Below are positions 9,019 to 16,813 of a DNA stretch of 64,000 nucleotides, in pieces (within the stretch, counting starts at the first letter, position 1; every line of letters begins with the position of its first letter). The DNA comes from CAZBRS01 sp964494475 (GTDB lineage Bacteria; Myxococcota_A; UBA9042; CAZBRS01): positions 1 to 64,000 of the forward strand of contig CAZBRS010000033.1 of the NCBI GenBank assembly GCA_964494475.1, in the 5' to 3' direction. Made by a program: the position numbers and the translations under genes. Under the pieces are notes generated by a model. That model was not told where the DNA came from and did not search any database. It saw nothing but the letters and a program-made list of their open reading frames with translations.

Positions 9019-11015
9019 GGCGCCCATTCTCCGCTGAGGGTCAGGTGGAACGAGCGCCCCGGCAGCGGGTAGCCCGTGAGGTCGAGGGTCTGGTCGGCCA
9101 GCAGGTTGCGGGCCGACGCGGCCAGGCGCAGGTGCCAGGGGCGCCACTCCACGGCGGCGGTGAGGCCCAGGTAGAGGCGGTGCTCGGCCCACACCAGGTT
9201 GGAGGGGTCCAGGTAGTTGCCCGCGATCCAGTCGAGCTCGACGCCCAGGGAGGCGTCACGGAGCCAGCCCCGGGGGCCCAGGTACCCCTCGCTCTCGAGG
9301 TGCCACTTCGACGCCGGGCGCAGGGGCAGCGCCTTGCCCCCGCGCGAGGCGTCGTGCCCGCGATTGGAGGCCTGCAGCAGCGCGTAGTTGGCCCCGCTGC
9401 GCCAGTGCCCGAACAGATCGGCGCGGGCGTCGGCCTCGAGGCCCCACACCCGCGCCCGGTCGACGTTCGCGGCGCGGGCCACACCCTGGGCCGTGGTCAC
9501 GAACTCGATCAGGTCGCGCACCTCGGAGTAGAACCCGGAGAGCTCGACGCGGCCGTGGTTGTCGCCGGGCAGCCATGCGAGCGCGTGGCTCACCCCCGCG
9601 TCGAGGGTCCAGGCCCGCTCGGGCAGGAGGCCAGGGTTCCCGAGCACCGCGCCCGTGTTCCCGAAGAGCTCGAACAGGCTTGGCAGGCGCAGCGCGCTGC
9701 CCCCCGAGGCGCGCAGCCGCGTGTGGGGCAGCGCGTCGTTCACCAGGGCCAACCGCCACGTACCGTGGGCTTCGGGCTCGACGTCGGTGCCCCCCCCGTC
9801 GGCGCCGCTGCTGCTCACGCCCTCGAGCCGGGCGCTGGCCAGCACCAGCAGGTCGGCTGCGGCGAGCGTCCACCCGCTCTCGCCCCCCAGGGTGCCGAGG
9901 TGGCGTCGGCTCGCGGCGCCCGCCAGCCGGGAGACGCCCCCGGACTCGAAGTGCTCGTAGCGGTACCCGGCGTGGGCGCGCAGCTCCCACCAGCCGAACG
10001 GGCGCCAGGCGCTGTCGAGCGTCACGTCGGGGACGACGGTGCGATCGCGGCTGTCGTCGACGCCGAACCCCACCTCGTTCGCGGGGTCCCGCAGGCGCAC
10101 CTCGGCGAGGCGGAGGGCGGCGGCCACCGCCACGTCGACGCGCTCGTCGGCCAGGCCGAAGCCCTCGGCGCGCAGCACCAGCAGGTTGTCGAGGGTGCCG
10201 AGGTTCGCGCGGTGCGTTTGGTAGAGGCCGAGGCCGGGCACGCCCTGGTGCCGCCAGAACAGCCACTCGAGCAGGGTCAGCTGCCAGCGCTCCCCCACGA
10301 GCAGGCGCCCCTTCGCCACGCCGTTCAGCTGATCGTGCCGGTTGTTGGCGCGCGCGACGTCGCGGTCGTCGGCGGGTTCGAAGCGCGTGCCGCCGTCGTG
10401 CCGATAGGTGAAGTCGCCCTGGCCACCGCTGTAGTCGAGGCCGACCAGCAGGTCGCCGCGCCTCCAGGGCTCGGTGTACGACAGCCGCGCCTCGCGCGCC
10501 CCGAACGAGCCTCCCCCCAGCGTGGCGGCCAGGCGACGTTCGCTGCCCCCGCGCGTGCGGAGCGCCAGCACGCCGCCGATGGCGCTCGCGCCGCTGCCCA
10601 GCGGCGAGGCGCCCCGGTAGATCTCGACGCGCTCCAGGTGCCCGAGGGGCAAGCGCGACAGATCGACGGGCCCGCCCGTCGAGCCGTTCAGTGGAATGCC
10701 GTCCAGGGTCACGAGCACCTGGTCGGCCGACGAGCCGCGGATCGAGAGCGTGGCCAGGCTGCCGGGGCCGCCCAGCCGCTGCACCCGCACGCCCACCTGC
10801 TGATCGAGCACGTCGGGCAGGCTCTCGGCCGCGTCGTCGAGGTCGGCGCGGAGCAGCACCGTGCCCGCGGCTGCGCGATCCTGCTCGAGGGCCGCGGGTG
10901 TCCGCTCGTCTTCGACCACGATCGCGGGCAGCTCGTAGGGGCCCTCGTCGGCCGCGGCAGGCCGCGCCTCGACCAGCGCCACCGCGACGGCCAGGGCGAG
11001 TGTTCTCCAGATCAC
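9015..11015 (-). CDS. btuB: TonB-dependent outer-membrane receptor, BtuB-like (cobalamin)
   Basis: A 666-residue outer-membrane receptor. It starts at GTG 11015, which overlaps the previous stop as GTGA; a signal peptide follows, then a TonB-box-like segment (ELPAIVVEDE). The plug domain shows LPDVLDQQVGVRVQRLGGPG, LSIRGSSADQVLVTLDGIPL and VEIYRGASPLGSGASAIGG (about residues 50-160). The rest is a beta-barrel of alternating strands that ends RSFHLTLSGEW. Its size and the short extracellular loops fit BtuB. The operon is preceded by a cobalamin riboswitch, so vitamin B12 or a related corrinoid is the likely cargo. Inner-membrane ABC genes (btuCDF) are not in the window. Confidence 0.85.
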   Translation of the reverse strand: MIWRTLALAVAVALVEARPAAADEGPYELPAIVVEDERTPAALEQDRAAAGTVLLRADLDDAAESLPDVLDQQVGVRVQRLGGPGSLATLSIRGSSADQVLVTLDGIPLNGSTGGPVDLSRLPLGHLERVEIYRGASPLGSGASAIGGVLALRTRGGSERRLAATLGGGSFGAREARLSYTEPWRRGDLLVGLDYSGGQGDFTYRHDGGTRFEPADDRDVARANNRHDQLNGVAKGRLLVGERWQLTLLEWLFWRHQGVPGLGLYQTHRANLGTLDNLLVLRAEGFGLADERVDVAVAAALRLAEVRLRDPANEVGFGVDDSRDRTVVPDVTLDSAWRPFGWWELRAHAGYRYEHFESGGVSRLAGAASRRHLGTLGGESGWTLAAADLLVLASARLEGVSSSGADGGGTDVEPEAHGTWRLALVNDALPHTRLRASGGSALRLPSLFELFGNTGAVLGNPGLLPERAWTLDAGVSHALAWLPGDNHGRVELSGFYSEVRDLIEFVTTAQGVARAANVDRARVWGLEADARADLFGHWRSGANYALLQASNRGHDASRGGKALPLRPASKWHLESEGYLGPRGWLRDASLGVELDWIAGNYLDPSNLVWAEHRLYLGLTAAVEWRPWHLRLAASARNLLADQTLDLTGYPLPGRSFHLTLSGEWAP

Positions 11016-12187
11016 GGCGCCACGTGCAGCGCCGCGATCGCGTCGAGGTCGAAGCCGCCGCTGCCCGTCGTGGGGAAGGGGTCGTAGATCGGGTGCCCGA
11101 AGCTGTCGGCCTCCGAGCCGTCGCCGACGACGTCGACGACGCGCACGTACCGGATGGCCCCGAGGTCGACGAGCCCGGCGCCGACCCCCGGGCGGTTGGC
11201 CAGCTCGGCCAGATCGAAGGGCGTGCCGAAGCCCGCCCGATCGTGACCGGCCAGGCCCGTGAACAGCGAGGGGTCGTGTCCGGCGTAGGCGCCCACCGGG
11301 GTCTCGCCCAGGTAGACGCAGTCGAAGCGCTCGAACGTCAGGCCGTCGGACGACACCTCGACCCGGGCGAGCTCGAGGAAGGTGTCGTCGAGGGCGTTCT
11401 CGAAGACCGCCAGGTCGGGGCCCGGCCCGTTCGCGATGGGGGGCTCGAAGCGCAGGGTCAGGGCGCCTCCGTTCCCCAGCGGTACCACCCCCGGGGCGTC
11501 GTCGCCGGCCGGGCCCAAGGCGGCCGCCGGGACGCGCCAGGTGTCGTCGACGTCGGCGCCCCAGGCCACGTGGGTGGCCTCGATCGCCCAGCCGGCGATG
11601 GCGGGATCGTCGGCGTGGATCGCCGTGGCGCCGGGCTGGCCCGCCGCCGGGGCATAGCCGGCGCGGATCTCGTAGTCGAACGCGAAGGTCGGCCCGTCGG
11701 CGCAGGCCGGTTCGGTCGTGCGCGCGAAGACCCGAACCCGGAGGGGCAGCCCGGCGCCGCCGAGGCTCGGGCCCGAGAGCACCACCTCGGGCGACGCGAG
11801 CCAGGCCTCGGGGGCCTCGGCGGCGGGGTCGAGGCTGGTGCCCGTCTCGAGCGTGGCGTCGTCGGGCCCCCGGAAGACCAGGCGCGCCCCTTCGTGCACC
11901 ACGCCGAGCGTGGGCGCCTGGGGCAGGGGGCACGCGGCCAGCGGGGCTCCGTCCTGCTCGAACTCCCCGGGCGAGGGGTCTCCGGCGTCGGCGGGCACGG
12001 CGTCGGCGGGCCCGTCGGCGCGGAGGTCGGCGGTCGCGGTGTCGTCGCCCGGAGCGGCCGAGTCGGTCGCGGCGAACGTATCGGAGGTGGTGCTCGCGTC
12101 GGGCGAGCTCCCGCCCCGGGGGCCTCCGCAGGCCGAGAGGACGATCAGCCCCAGCGTCAGCGCGTGGAGGGTCGACAACGCTCTCAT
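11012..12187 (-). CDS. B12-locus cell-surface lipoprotein
   Basis: A 391-residue lipoprotein (lipobox LSACG, then an Asp/Ala/Thr-rich spacer). The conserved part has LRFEPPIANGPGPDLAVFEN and LARVEVSSDGLTFERFDC, the style of a surface-protein family often found beside BtuB-like receptors, in which the phrases 'NGxGxDxxVFEN' and 'VEVSSDG' recur. The gene starts 4 bases after the DUF4465 gene and overlaps the receptor gene by GTGA. It probably helps capture or pass on cobalamin at the outer membrane; no catalytic motif is visible. Confidence 0.65.
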   Translation of the reverse strand: MRALSTLHALTLGLIVLSACGGPRGGSSPDASTTSDTFAATDSAAPGDDTATADLRADGPADAVPADAGDPSPGEFEQDGAPLAACPLPQAPTLGVVHEGARLVFRGPDDATLETGTSLDPAAEAPEAWLASPEVVLSGPSLGGAGLPLRVRVFARTTEPACADGPTFAFDYEIRAGYAPAAGQPGATAIHADDPAIAGWAIEATHVAWGADVDDTWRVPAAALGPAGDDAPGVVPLGNGGALTLRFEPPIANGPGPDLAVFENALDDTFLELARVEVSSDGLTFERFDCVYLGETPVGAYAGHDPSLFTGLAGHDRAGFGTPFDLAELANRPGVGAGLVDLGAIRYVRVVDVVGDGSEADSFGHPIYDPFPTTGSGGFDLDAIAALHVAP

Positions 12188-12191
12188 GGCG

Positions 12192-14432
12192 CTACCGCGC
12201 GGTCCGCGTGCGCAGGCCGTCGAGGGCGAAGTACGCTGGCGTGTTCATGCCCCAGTCGCCGGTGTCGCTGGAGGTCAGGTCGAAGAGCAGGGCGCGCACC
12301 TGCCCGAGCGGGCGGAGGTCGAGCCAGGTCCAGTCGTCGGTCAGGGTGTCGCCCGACGCCTCGGCCGCCCGGAAGTCGGCCAGGTAGAGCTCCACGGGCC
12401 CGGAGATTGCTCCAGCCGCCGTCAGGCCCGTGACCGAGAGCTTGAACCAGTCGGGGTCGGTGCCGTCGGCGCCGCCGAACTTCTTGGCGTAGTCGTCGCC
12501 GTTCAGCATGGAAAAAAAGACGTAGGTCGTGTTCGTGACGAAGGCCCCGTCGACCCACACCCCGTCGCCGGCCTCGGGGAAGCTGACGTAGGGCTGGAAG
12601 CCCGAGAACGACGCGGCGCTGCCGTACGAGACGGCGTAGACGGCCGAGCCCTCGGCGCCCTCGCCCGCGATGGCGCTGTACTGGTTGGCCCAGCCCGGCG
12701 TGGCGGTGTCGGTCTGGTTCGAGAGCGCGAAGCCCTCGAACGAGCCCCACGCCGCGTCGTAGGCGTTGCCGAACCAGGCGTCGCCCGCCGCCACCCCGCC
12801 GCTGCCGTCGGCGCCGTTCCACACGCCCGTGGTGTCGAGCGCGGCCTGTTCGAAGGCCGCCACCGACGCGTCGAGCGGCCGGACGGTCACGTCGTCGAGC
12901 GCCGCGTAGGCCGGCGTGTTCATCCCCCAGGCTCCCACGTCGCTGGACGCGAACGAGAGCGTCAGTGACGAGACGGGTCCGAGCCCGGCCAGGTCGACGC
13001 GCAGCCACTGGTCGACGAGGGTGTCGTCGGCGGCGTCGTCGGCGCGGAAATCGGCCAGGTACACGTCGACCGAGCCCACGGCGGCGCCCGTGCCGTCGTG
13101 ACCCGTGAACGTGAGCTTGAACCAGTCGGGGTCGGTGCCTTCGGCGCCGCCGAACTTCTTGGCGAAGGCGTCGCCGTCGCGCAGGCTGAGGAAGGTGTAC
13201 GTCGTGTTCGTGACCTGGATGGACTCGACGAGCACGCCGTCGGGCGCGCCGGGGAAGGTGAGGGTGGGCGGCCCGGCGAAGCCCGCGAACGCCACGGCGT
13301 AGGCCGCCGAGCCCCCGGCCCCGGCGCCGGGGACGGCGCTGTACTGGTTGCCCCAGCCGGGGGTGGTCGTGTCGGTGTGCGACGAGACGGCGAAGCCCTC
13401 CCACGAGGCGTATTCGGCGCTGTAGCTGTTCCCGAAGAAGCAAGGGCCGTCCGCAACGCCTCCGCTGCCGTCGACGCCGTTCCAGACCCCCTGGCCGTCG
13501 AGGGGCACGGCCTCGAACCCGCTGAGAAGCGGTTCGGCCGGCGGCGCGCAGTCGCCCCCGGCGGCGCCGACCGTGCCCGCGGGGCAGGCGCAGTCGCCGA
13601 AGCCGTCGCAGACTCGGCCGCCGCCACACGCCACCGGCACGCCGGCCTGGCACTCGTGCTCGACGCAGGCCTCGACGCCGTTGCAGGGCTGGCCGTCGTC
13701 GCAATCGGCGTGGTCGCCGCATTCGTCGGCCAGGCAGGCCGCGTCGGGGTCGCCGTGGAAGCCCGGATCGCAGGCGCAGGCGCCCACCTGGCAGGCCGCG
13801 TGGAGGCCGCACGTGACGGGCAGGCCGGCCTGGCACGCGAAGTCGACGCAGGCCTCGAGGCCGTTGCAGGCGTCGTCGTCGCGGCAGTCGGCGTCGACCT
13901 CGCAGGCGTTGGCCACGCACCCGCCCCCCCCCACGTCGGGGTCGCCGTGGAAGCCGGGGTCGCAGGCGCACGTGCCCTCCCGGCAGGCGGCGTGGGCCCC
14001 GCACGCGACGGGCTCGCCGCCCTGGCACGTGAGCTCGGCGCCGCAGGTCTCGACGCCGTTGCACGGATCGCCGTCGTCACAATCGGCGTGCTCGTCGCAG
14101 AGCACGGGCTGGCAGGTGCCCGCGTTGTTCCAGGTGCCGGTCGGGCACGCGCACTCGCCGGTGGAGCGGCAGGTCTGGCCCCCCTCGCACGCCACCGGTT
14201 CGCCGGCCACGCAGGCGCCCTCGACGCACGCCTCGACGCCGTTGCAGGGGTCGTGGTCCTCGCAGGCCGCGCTGGACGTGCACCCGACGGGCGGGAGGAC
14301 CTCGGCGTCCTCGGCGTCGAGGCCCCCCTCGGCGCCGCCACAGGCGACGGCGAGGGTCACCATCGCAAACAGGAGGACGGGGGATGCGAGGGAGAAGACG
14401 GACGGGACGAGAGAAGACAGGACCGCGCGCAT
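12192..14432 (-). CDS. Surface lipoprotein with Cys-rich repeats and two DUF4465 domains (BtuH-like)
   Basis: A 746-residue lipoprotein. The start at 14432 has the strong ribosome site AAGGAGG; the upstream ATG at 14456 lacks one. After the lipobox (LAVACGG) come four EGF-like Cys-rich repeats (residues about 30-295, each with DDxxCNGxExC). Two tandem DUF4465 domains follow (about 305-520 and 530-745). Each shows the family hallmarks SxxTDTxTPGWxNQYSA, TNTTYxFxSxxxGDxxAKKFGG, TDPDWFKL, VxxYLADFRA and DxGxWGMNTPAYxALD. From memory, DUF4465 proteins of Bacteroides (BtuH) bind cobalamin at the cell surface. It is the first gene after the riboswitch. Two domains in one chain suggest two ligand sites. 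Confidence 0.8.
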   Translation of the reverse strand: MRAVLSSLVPSVFSLASPVLLFAMVTLAVACGGAEGGLDAEDAEVLPPVGCTSSAACEDHDPCNGVEACVEGACVAGEPVACEGGQTCRSTGECACPTGTWNNAGTCQPVLCDEHADCDDGDPCNGVETCGAELTCQGGEPVACGAHAACREGTCACDPGFHGDPDVGGGGCVANACEVDADCRDDDACNGLEACVDFACQAGLPVTCGLHAACQVGACACDPGFHGDPDAACLADECGDHADCDDGQPCNGVEACVEHECQAGVPVACGGGRVCDGFGDCACPAGTVGAAGGDCAPPAEPLLSGFEAVPLDGQGVWNGVDGSGGVADGPCFFGNSYSAEYASWEGFAVSSHTDTTTPGWGNQYSAVPGAGAGGSAAYAVAFAGFAGPPTLTFPGAPDGVLVESIQVTNTTYTFLSLRDGDAFAKKFGGAEGTDPDWFKLTFTGHDGTGAAVGSVDVYLADFRADDAADDTLVDQWLRVDLAGLGPVSSLTLSFASSDVGAWGMNTPAYAALDDVTVRPLDASVAAFEQAALDTTGVWNGADGSGGVAAGDAWFGNAYDAAWGSFEGFALSNQTDTATPGWANQYSAIAGEGAEGSAVYAVSYGSAASFSGFQPYVSFPEAGDGVWVDGAFVTNTTYVFFSMLNGDDYAKKFGGADGTDPDWFKLSVTGLTAAGAISGPVELYLADFRAAEASGDTLTDDWTWLDLRPLGQVRALLFDLTSSDTGDWGMNTPAYFALDGLRTRTAR

Positions 14433-14504
14433 GGGACCTCCTTGTTCTTGCGACAAGGGCCGTCGGCTCCACCGTCATCCGTTGGCGGCGAGCGTTCGGT
14501 CAGT

Positions 14505-14658
14505 CCGGGTACGCGGCAGGTCTTCCGGCTCGTGGATCGTTCTACCGGCGGCGCCTTCCCGGCTGGTGGCCAGTGGCTTCGTTGCCGCTTTCGTCCCCAC
14601 TTACGGCGGCGGGACCGCGTCGGTCTTTCACCGACTTCCCTTCGCCGCGTCCCGTGAA
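14505..14658 (-). ncRNA. Cobalamin riboswitch
   Basis: The minus strand carries all main conserved blocks of the B12 riboswitch in order: GGGAAGTCGGTGAAAGACC, a GTCCCGCCGCCGTAAGTG-like core, GCCACTGG (14577-14570), CCGGGAAGGCG and the B12 box AGCCGGAAGACCTGCC (14531-14515). A sigma-70-type promoter lies just upstream. The B12 box is about 80 bases from the start codon of the DUF4465 gene. The leader shows no clear terminator, so control may be translational. Cobalamin binding is expected to turn the four-gene operon off. Confidence 0.95.
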
Positions 14659-14661
14659 GTT

Positions 14662-14690
14662 CATGTACTTCCGGTCGTCGCGGGAGTCAA
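14662..14690 (-). promoter_or_regulatory. Promoter of the cobalamin-uptake operon
   Basis: On the minus strand TTGACT (14690-14685) is followed after 17 bases by TACATG (14667-14662). Transcription would begin about where the riboswitch begins. The promoter lies back to back with that of the ferritin-like gene. Confidence 0.5.
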
Positions 14691-14708
14691 GCGCGGCCTG
14701 CAGCCCGC

Positions 14709-14737
14709 TTGACAAGCCGAGCGCGTCGCCCTTAGGT
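14709..14737 (+). promoter_or_regulatory. Promoter of the ferritin-like gene
   Basis: A perfect -35 box TTGACA (14709-14714) is followed after 17 bases by TTAGGT (14732-14737), ahead of the ATG at 14785 with an AGGGGGA ribosome site. Confidence 0.5.
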
Positions 14738-14784
14738 TGCGAAGCGCGACGGGCGTCGCGACGAACACAGCCTAGGGGGAGACC

Positions 14785-15288
14785 ATGGGAACGCGAGGAC
14801 GCGAGATCGTCGGGATGGACGTCGACCACCTGCTGAAGCTCTTGAACGCGGCCTTCGCCAGTGAGTGGCTGGCCTACTACCAGTACTGGCTGGGCGCCAA
14901 GCTGATCAAGGGCCCCATGAAGGACGCCGTGGCGGCCGAGCTCACGCTGCACGCCACCGAGGAGCTGGCCCACGCCACCCTGCTCGCGGGCCGCATCATC
15001 CAGCTGGGCGGAACGCCCGTGCTCACGCCCGAGGGCTGGGCCGAGGAGAGCCCCTGCGCCTACGACGCGCCGGCCGACCCCTACGTGGCCGTGCTGCTCG
15101 ACCAGAACATCGCGGGCGAGCAGTGTGCCATCAGCACCTACAAGGCCCTGATGGACGCCACCAAGGACAAGGACATGGTCACCTACAACCTGGCCCTCAC
15201 CATCCTCGAGCAGGAGATCGAGCACGAGGAAGACCTGCAGGGCCTGCGCGAAGACCTGGACCTCATGGTCGAGCGCGGCAGGCGCTAG
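14785..15288 (+). CDS. Ferritin-like diiron protein (bacterioferritin/Dps-type)
   Basis: A 167-residue all-helical protein with the four-helix-bundle pattern of ferritin-like proteins: E27 in SEWLAYYQYW, HATEELAHA (E59/E60, H63), GEQCA and EQEIEHEEDL. These supply the usual Glu/His ligands of a diiron centre. Such proteins oxidise and store iron or protect DNA against peroxide. The order of motifs is closest to archaeal-type Dps/bacterioferritin-like proteins. The following gene begins one base after the stop, so they may share a transcript. Confidence 0.8.
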   Translation: MGTRGREIVGMDVDHLLKLLNAAFASEWLAYYQYWLGAKLIKGPMKDAVAAELTLHATEELAHATLLAGRIIQLGGTPVLTPEGWAEESPCAYDAPADPYVAVLLDQNIAGEQCAISTYKALMDATKDKDMVTYNLALTILEQEIEHEEDLQGLREDLDLMVERGRR

Positions 15289-15289
15289 C

Positions 15290-16810
15290 ATGAAGGCTCT
15301 GGCGGGCTCGCTCCTTGCTGCCGTGATCGCGACCACGGCCTTCGCGCCGATCGTGGGGGCCAACGGCAACTACTCGCACGTCTGGATCGCCAACGACGCG
15401 CTGACGTATCTGCCGGCGGGCGAGGTCAAGGACGCGCTGGCCGATCCGCACCTCGTGAACATCGTGAAGAACGGCGCGTACTTTCCCGATGGCGGCTACG
15501 CCGTGAACGACGGCTACGGCGAGCTCAGCCACTGGGAGCCCCTGCAGTCGGCCTACCTCGAGTGGATTCGCGCCACGTACGCGCCGCCGTGGTCCGCCGA
15601 GGCGCTGGAGCACATCGCCTTCCTCTTCGGCATGGCGGCCCACGGCATGGCCGATCAGCTCTACGACGGCATCTACCTCGAGCGGCACGAGGCCTTCGAT
15701 CCTCCCGGCTGCGGCGACGACGCCGTGGGTGGGGTCGACGGGCTCACCGACGCGTGCTTCGCGGCCGACATGGGGCCGATGGTCAAGCCCACGCCGTGGG
15801 TGCCCGCCGAGGCGTTGGCGCCGCTCTACCTGCCCCTCGGCCACGAGGTCACGGCGCAGAAGATCAAGCAGGGCCACAACCTGGTGCCCTTCGCCATCGT
15901 GAAGGCCAACGCCGACGGCGCGAACCCCGACACCATCGCCGGCTACCTGGCCGCCTGCCCCTGGGCCTGCGGGCACCAGGACGATCCCGCCGCGCCCGGC
16001 AGCCCCGTGACCAACGGCCCGGCCGTCGCGGCCTACTGGCAGGTGCTGTGGGGTCGGCTGCACGGCCACCAGGTCTTCGACGAGCCCCTGCTCGGCGCGT
16101 TCTTCACGGGCGGCCAGCCCTGGAGCTACCCCACCGACGCCGGCAGCCCCGACGCCTGGGTCTCGTTCGCGCTGCCCCGCGGGCTCGAGCCCTCGACCGT
16201 CACCGACGATACGGTGCGGGTCACGCGCGACGACGACGGCAGCGTGCACGCGACGCACGCCAAGGTCTACTACGGTTACTCTTCCCACCTGGTGAACGTG
16301 AGGCCCGAGGTCGACTGGGCCGCGGAGGCCAGCTACACCGTCACCATCGCTCCGCCCATCACCTCGTGGGACGGCGCGGTCCTCAGCGTGACCCACACCG
16401 TCCTGTTCGCCACCTTCCCGAACCCGAACCCCCCCGAGCCCGAGCCCGAGGCGGTCGAGGTGGCCGAGGCGCTGCCCGAGCCGGTCGAGCCCGCGCCGGA
16501 GTCGAGCGAGCCCGCGCCGGAGGCCACCGAAGTGCCCCCGGAGGTCGTCGAGCCGCCGCCGGACGTCGCGGAGCCCGCGCCGGAGCTGGTCGAGGCGATG
16601 CCCGACGCGCCGCCCGCCGCCGACGTGTCCTCGGCCGACGCCCCTGCGGCCGACGTCCCTGCGGCCGACGCGGCGCCCGCCGACGGGAGCTCGGACGGGG
16701 GAGGCGGGTGCGACCTCGCGGGGACCCGCGCGTCACGCTCGGTGTCGCTGGTCCTGATGCTCTCCGCGCTGCTTGGTCTGATCGCGGCCCGGGCGGTCCG
16801 CCGGGCGTGA
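15290..16810 (+). CDS. Surface phospholipase C/D-like protein with MYXO-CTERM-type tail
   Basis: A 506-residue exported protein. After the signal peptide comes NGNYSHVWIANDALTYLP and later FPDGGYAVND, HWEPL and FLFGMAAHGMADQLYDG; this spread of His and Asp residues matches the zinc-dependent phospholipase C fold (also the N-terminal domain of GPI-specific phospholipase D). The C-terminal part is a Pro/Glu/Ala-rich stretch (about 380-470) followed by GGGGCDLAG, a hydrophobic helix and RR, the three-part layout of MYXO-CTERM sorting tails. The enzyme is probably displayed on the cell surface. It is one base downstream of the ferritin-like gene and converges with the next gene, with 3 bases between the stops. 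Confidence 0.7.
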   Translation: MKALAGSLLAAVIATTAFAPIVGANGNYSHVWIANDALTYLPAGEVKDALADPHLVNIVKNGAYFPDGGYAVNDGYGELSHWEPLQSAYLEWIRATYAPPWSAEALEHIAFLFGMAAHGMADQLYDGIYLERHEAFDPPGCGDDAVGGVDGLTDACFAADMGPMVKPTPWVPAEALAPLYLPLGHEVTAQKIKQGHNLVPFAIVKANADGANPDTIAGYLAACPWACGHQDDPAAPGSPVTNGPAVAAYWQVLWGRLHGHQVFDEPLLGAFFTGGQPWSYPTDAGSPDAWVSFALPRGLEPSTVTDDTVRVTRDDDGSVHATHAKVYYGYSSHLVNVRPEVDWAAEASYTVTIAPPITSWDGAVLSVTHTVLFATFPNPNPPEPEPEAVEVAEALPEPVEPAPESSEPAPEATEVPPEVVEPPPDVAEPAPELVEAMPDAPPAADVSSADAPAADVPAADAAPADGSSDGGGGCDLAGTRASRSVSLVLMLSALLGLIAARAVRRA

Positions 16811-16813
16811 GGC

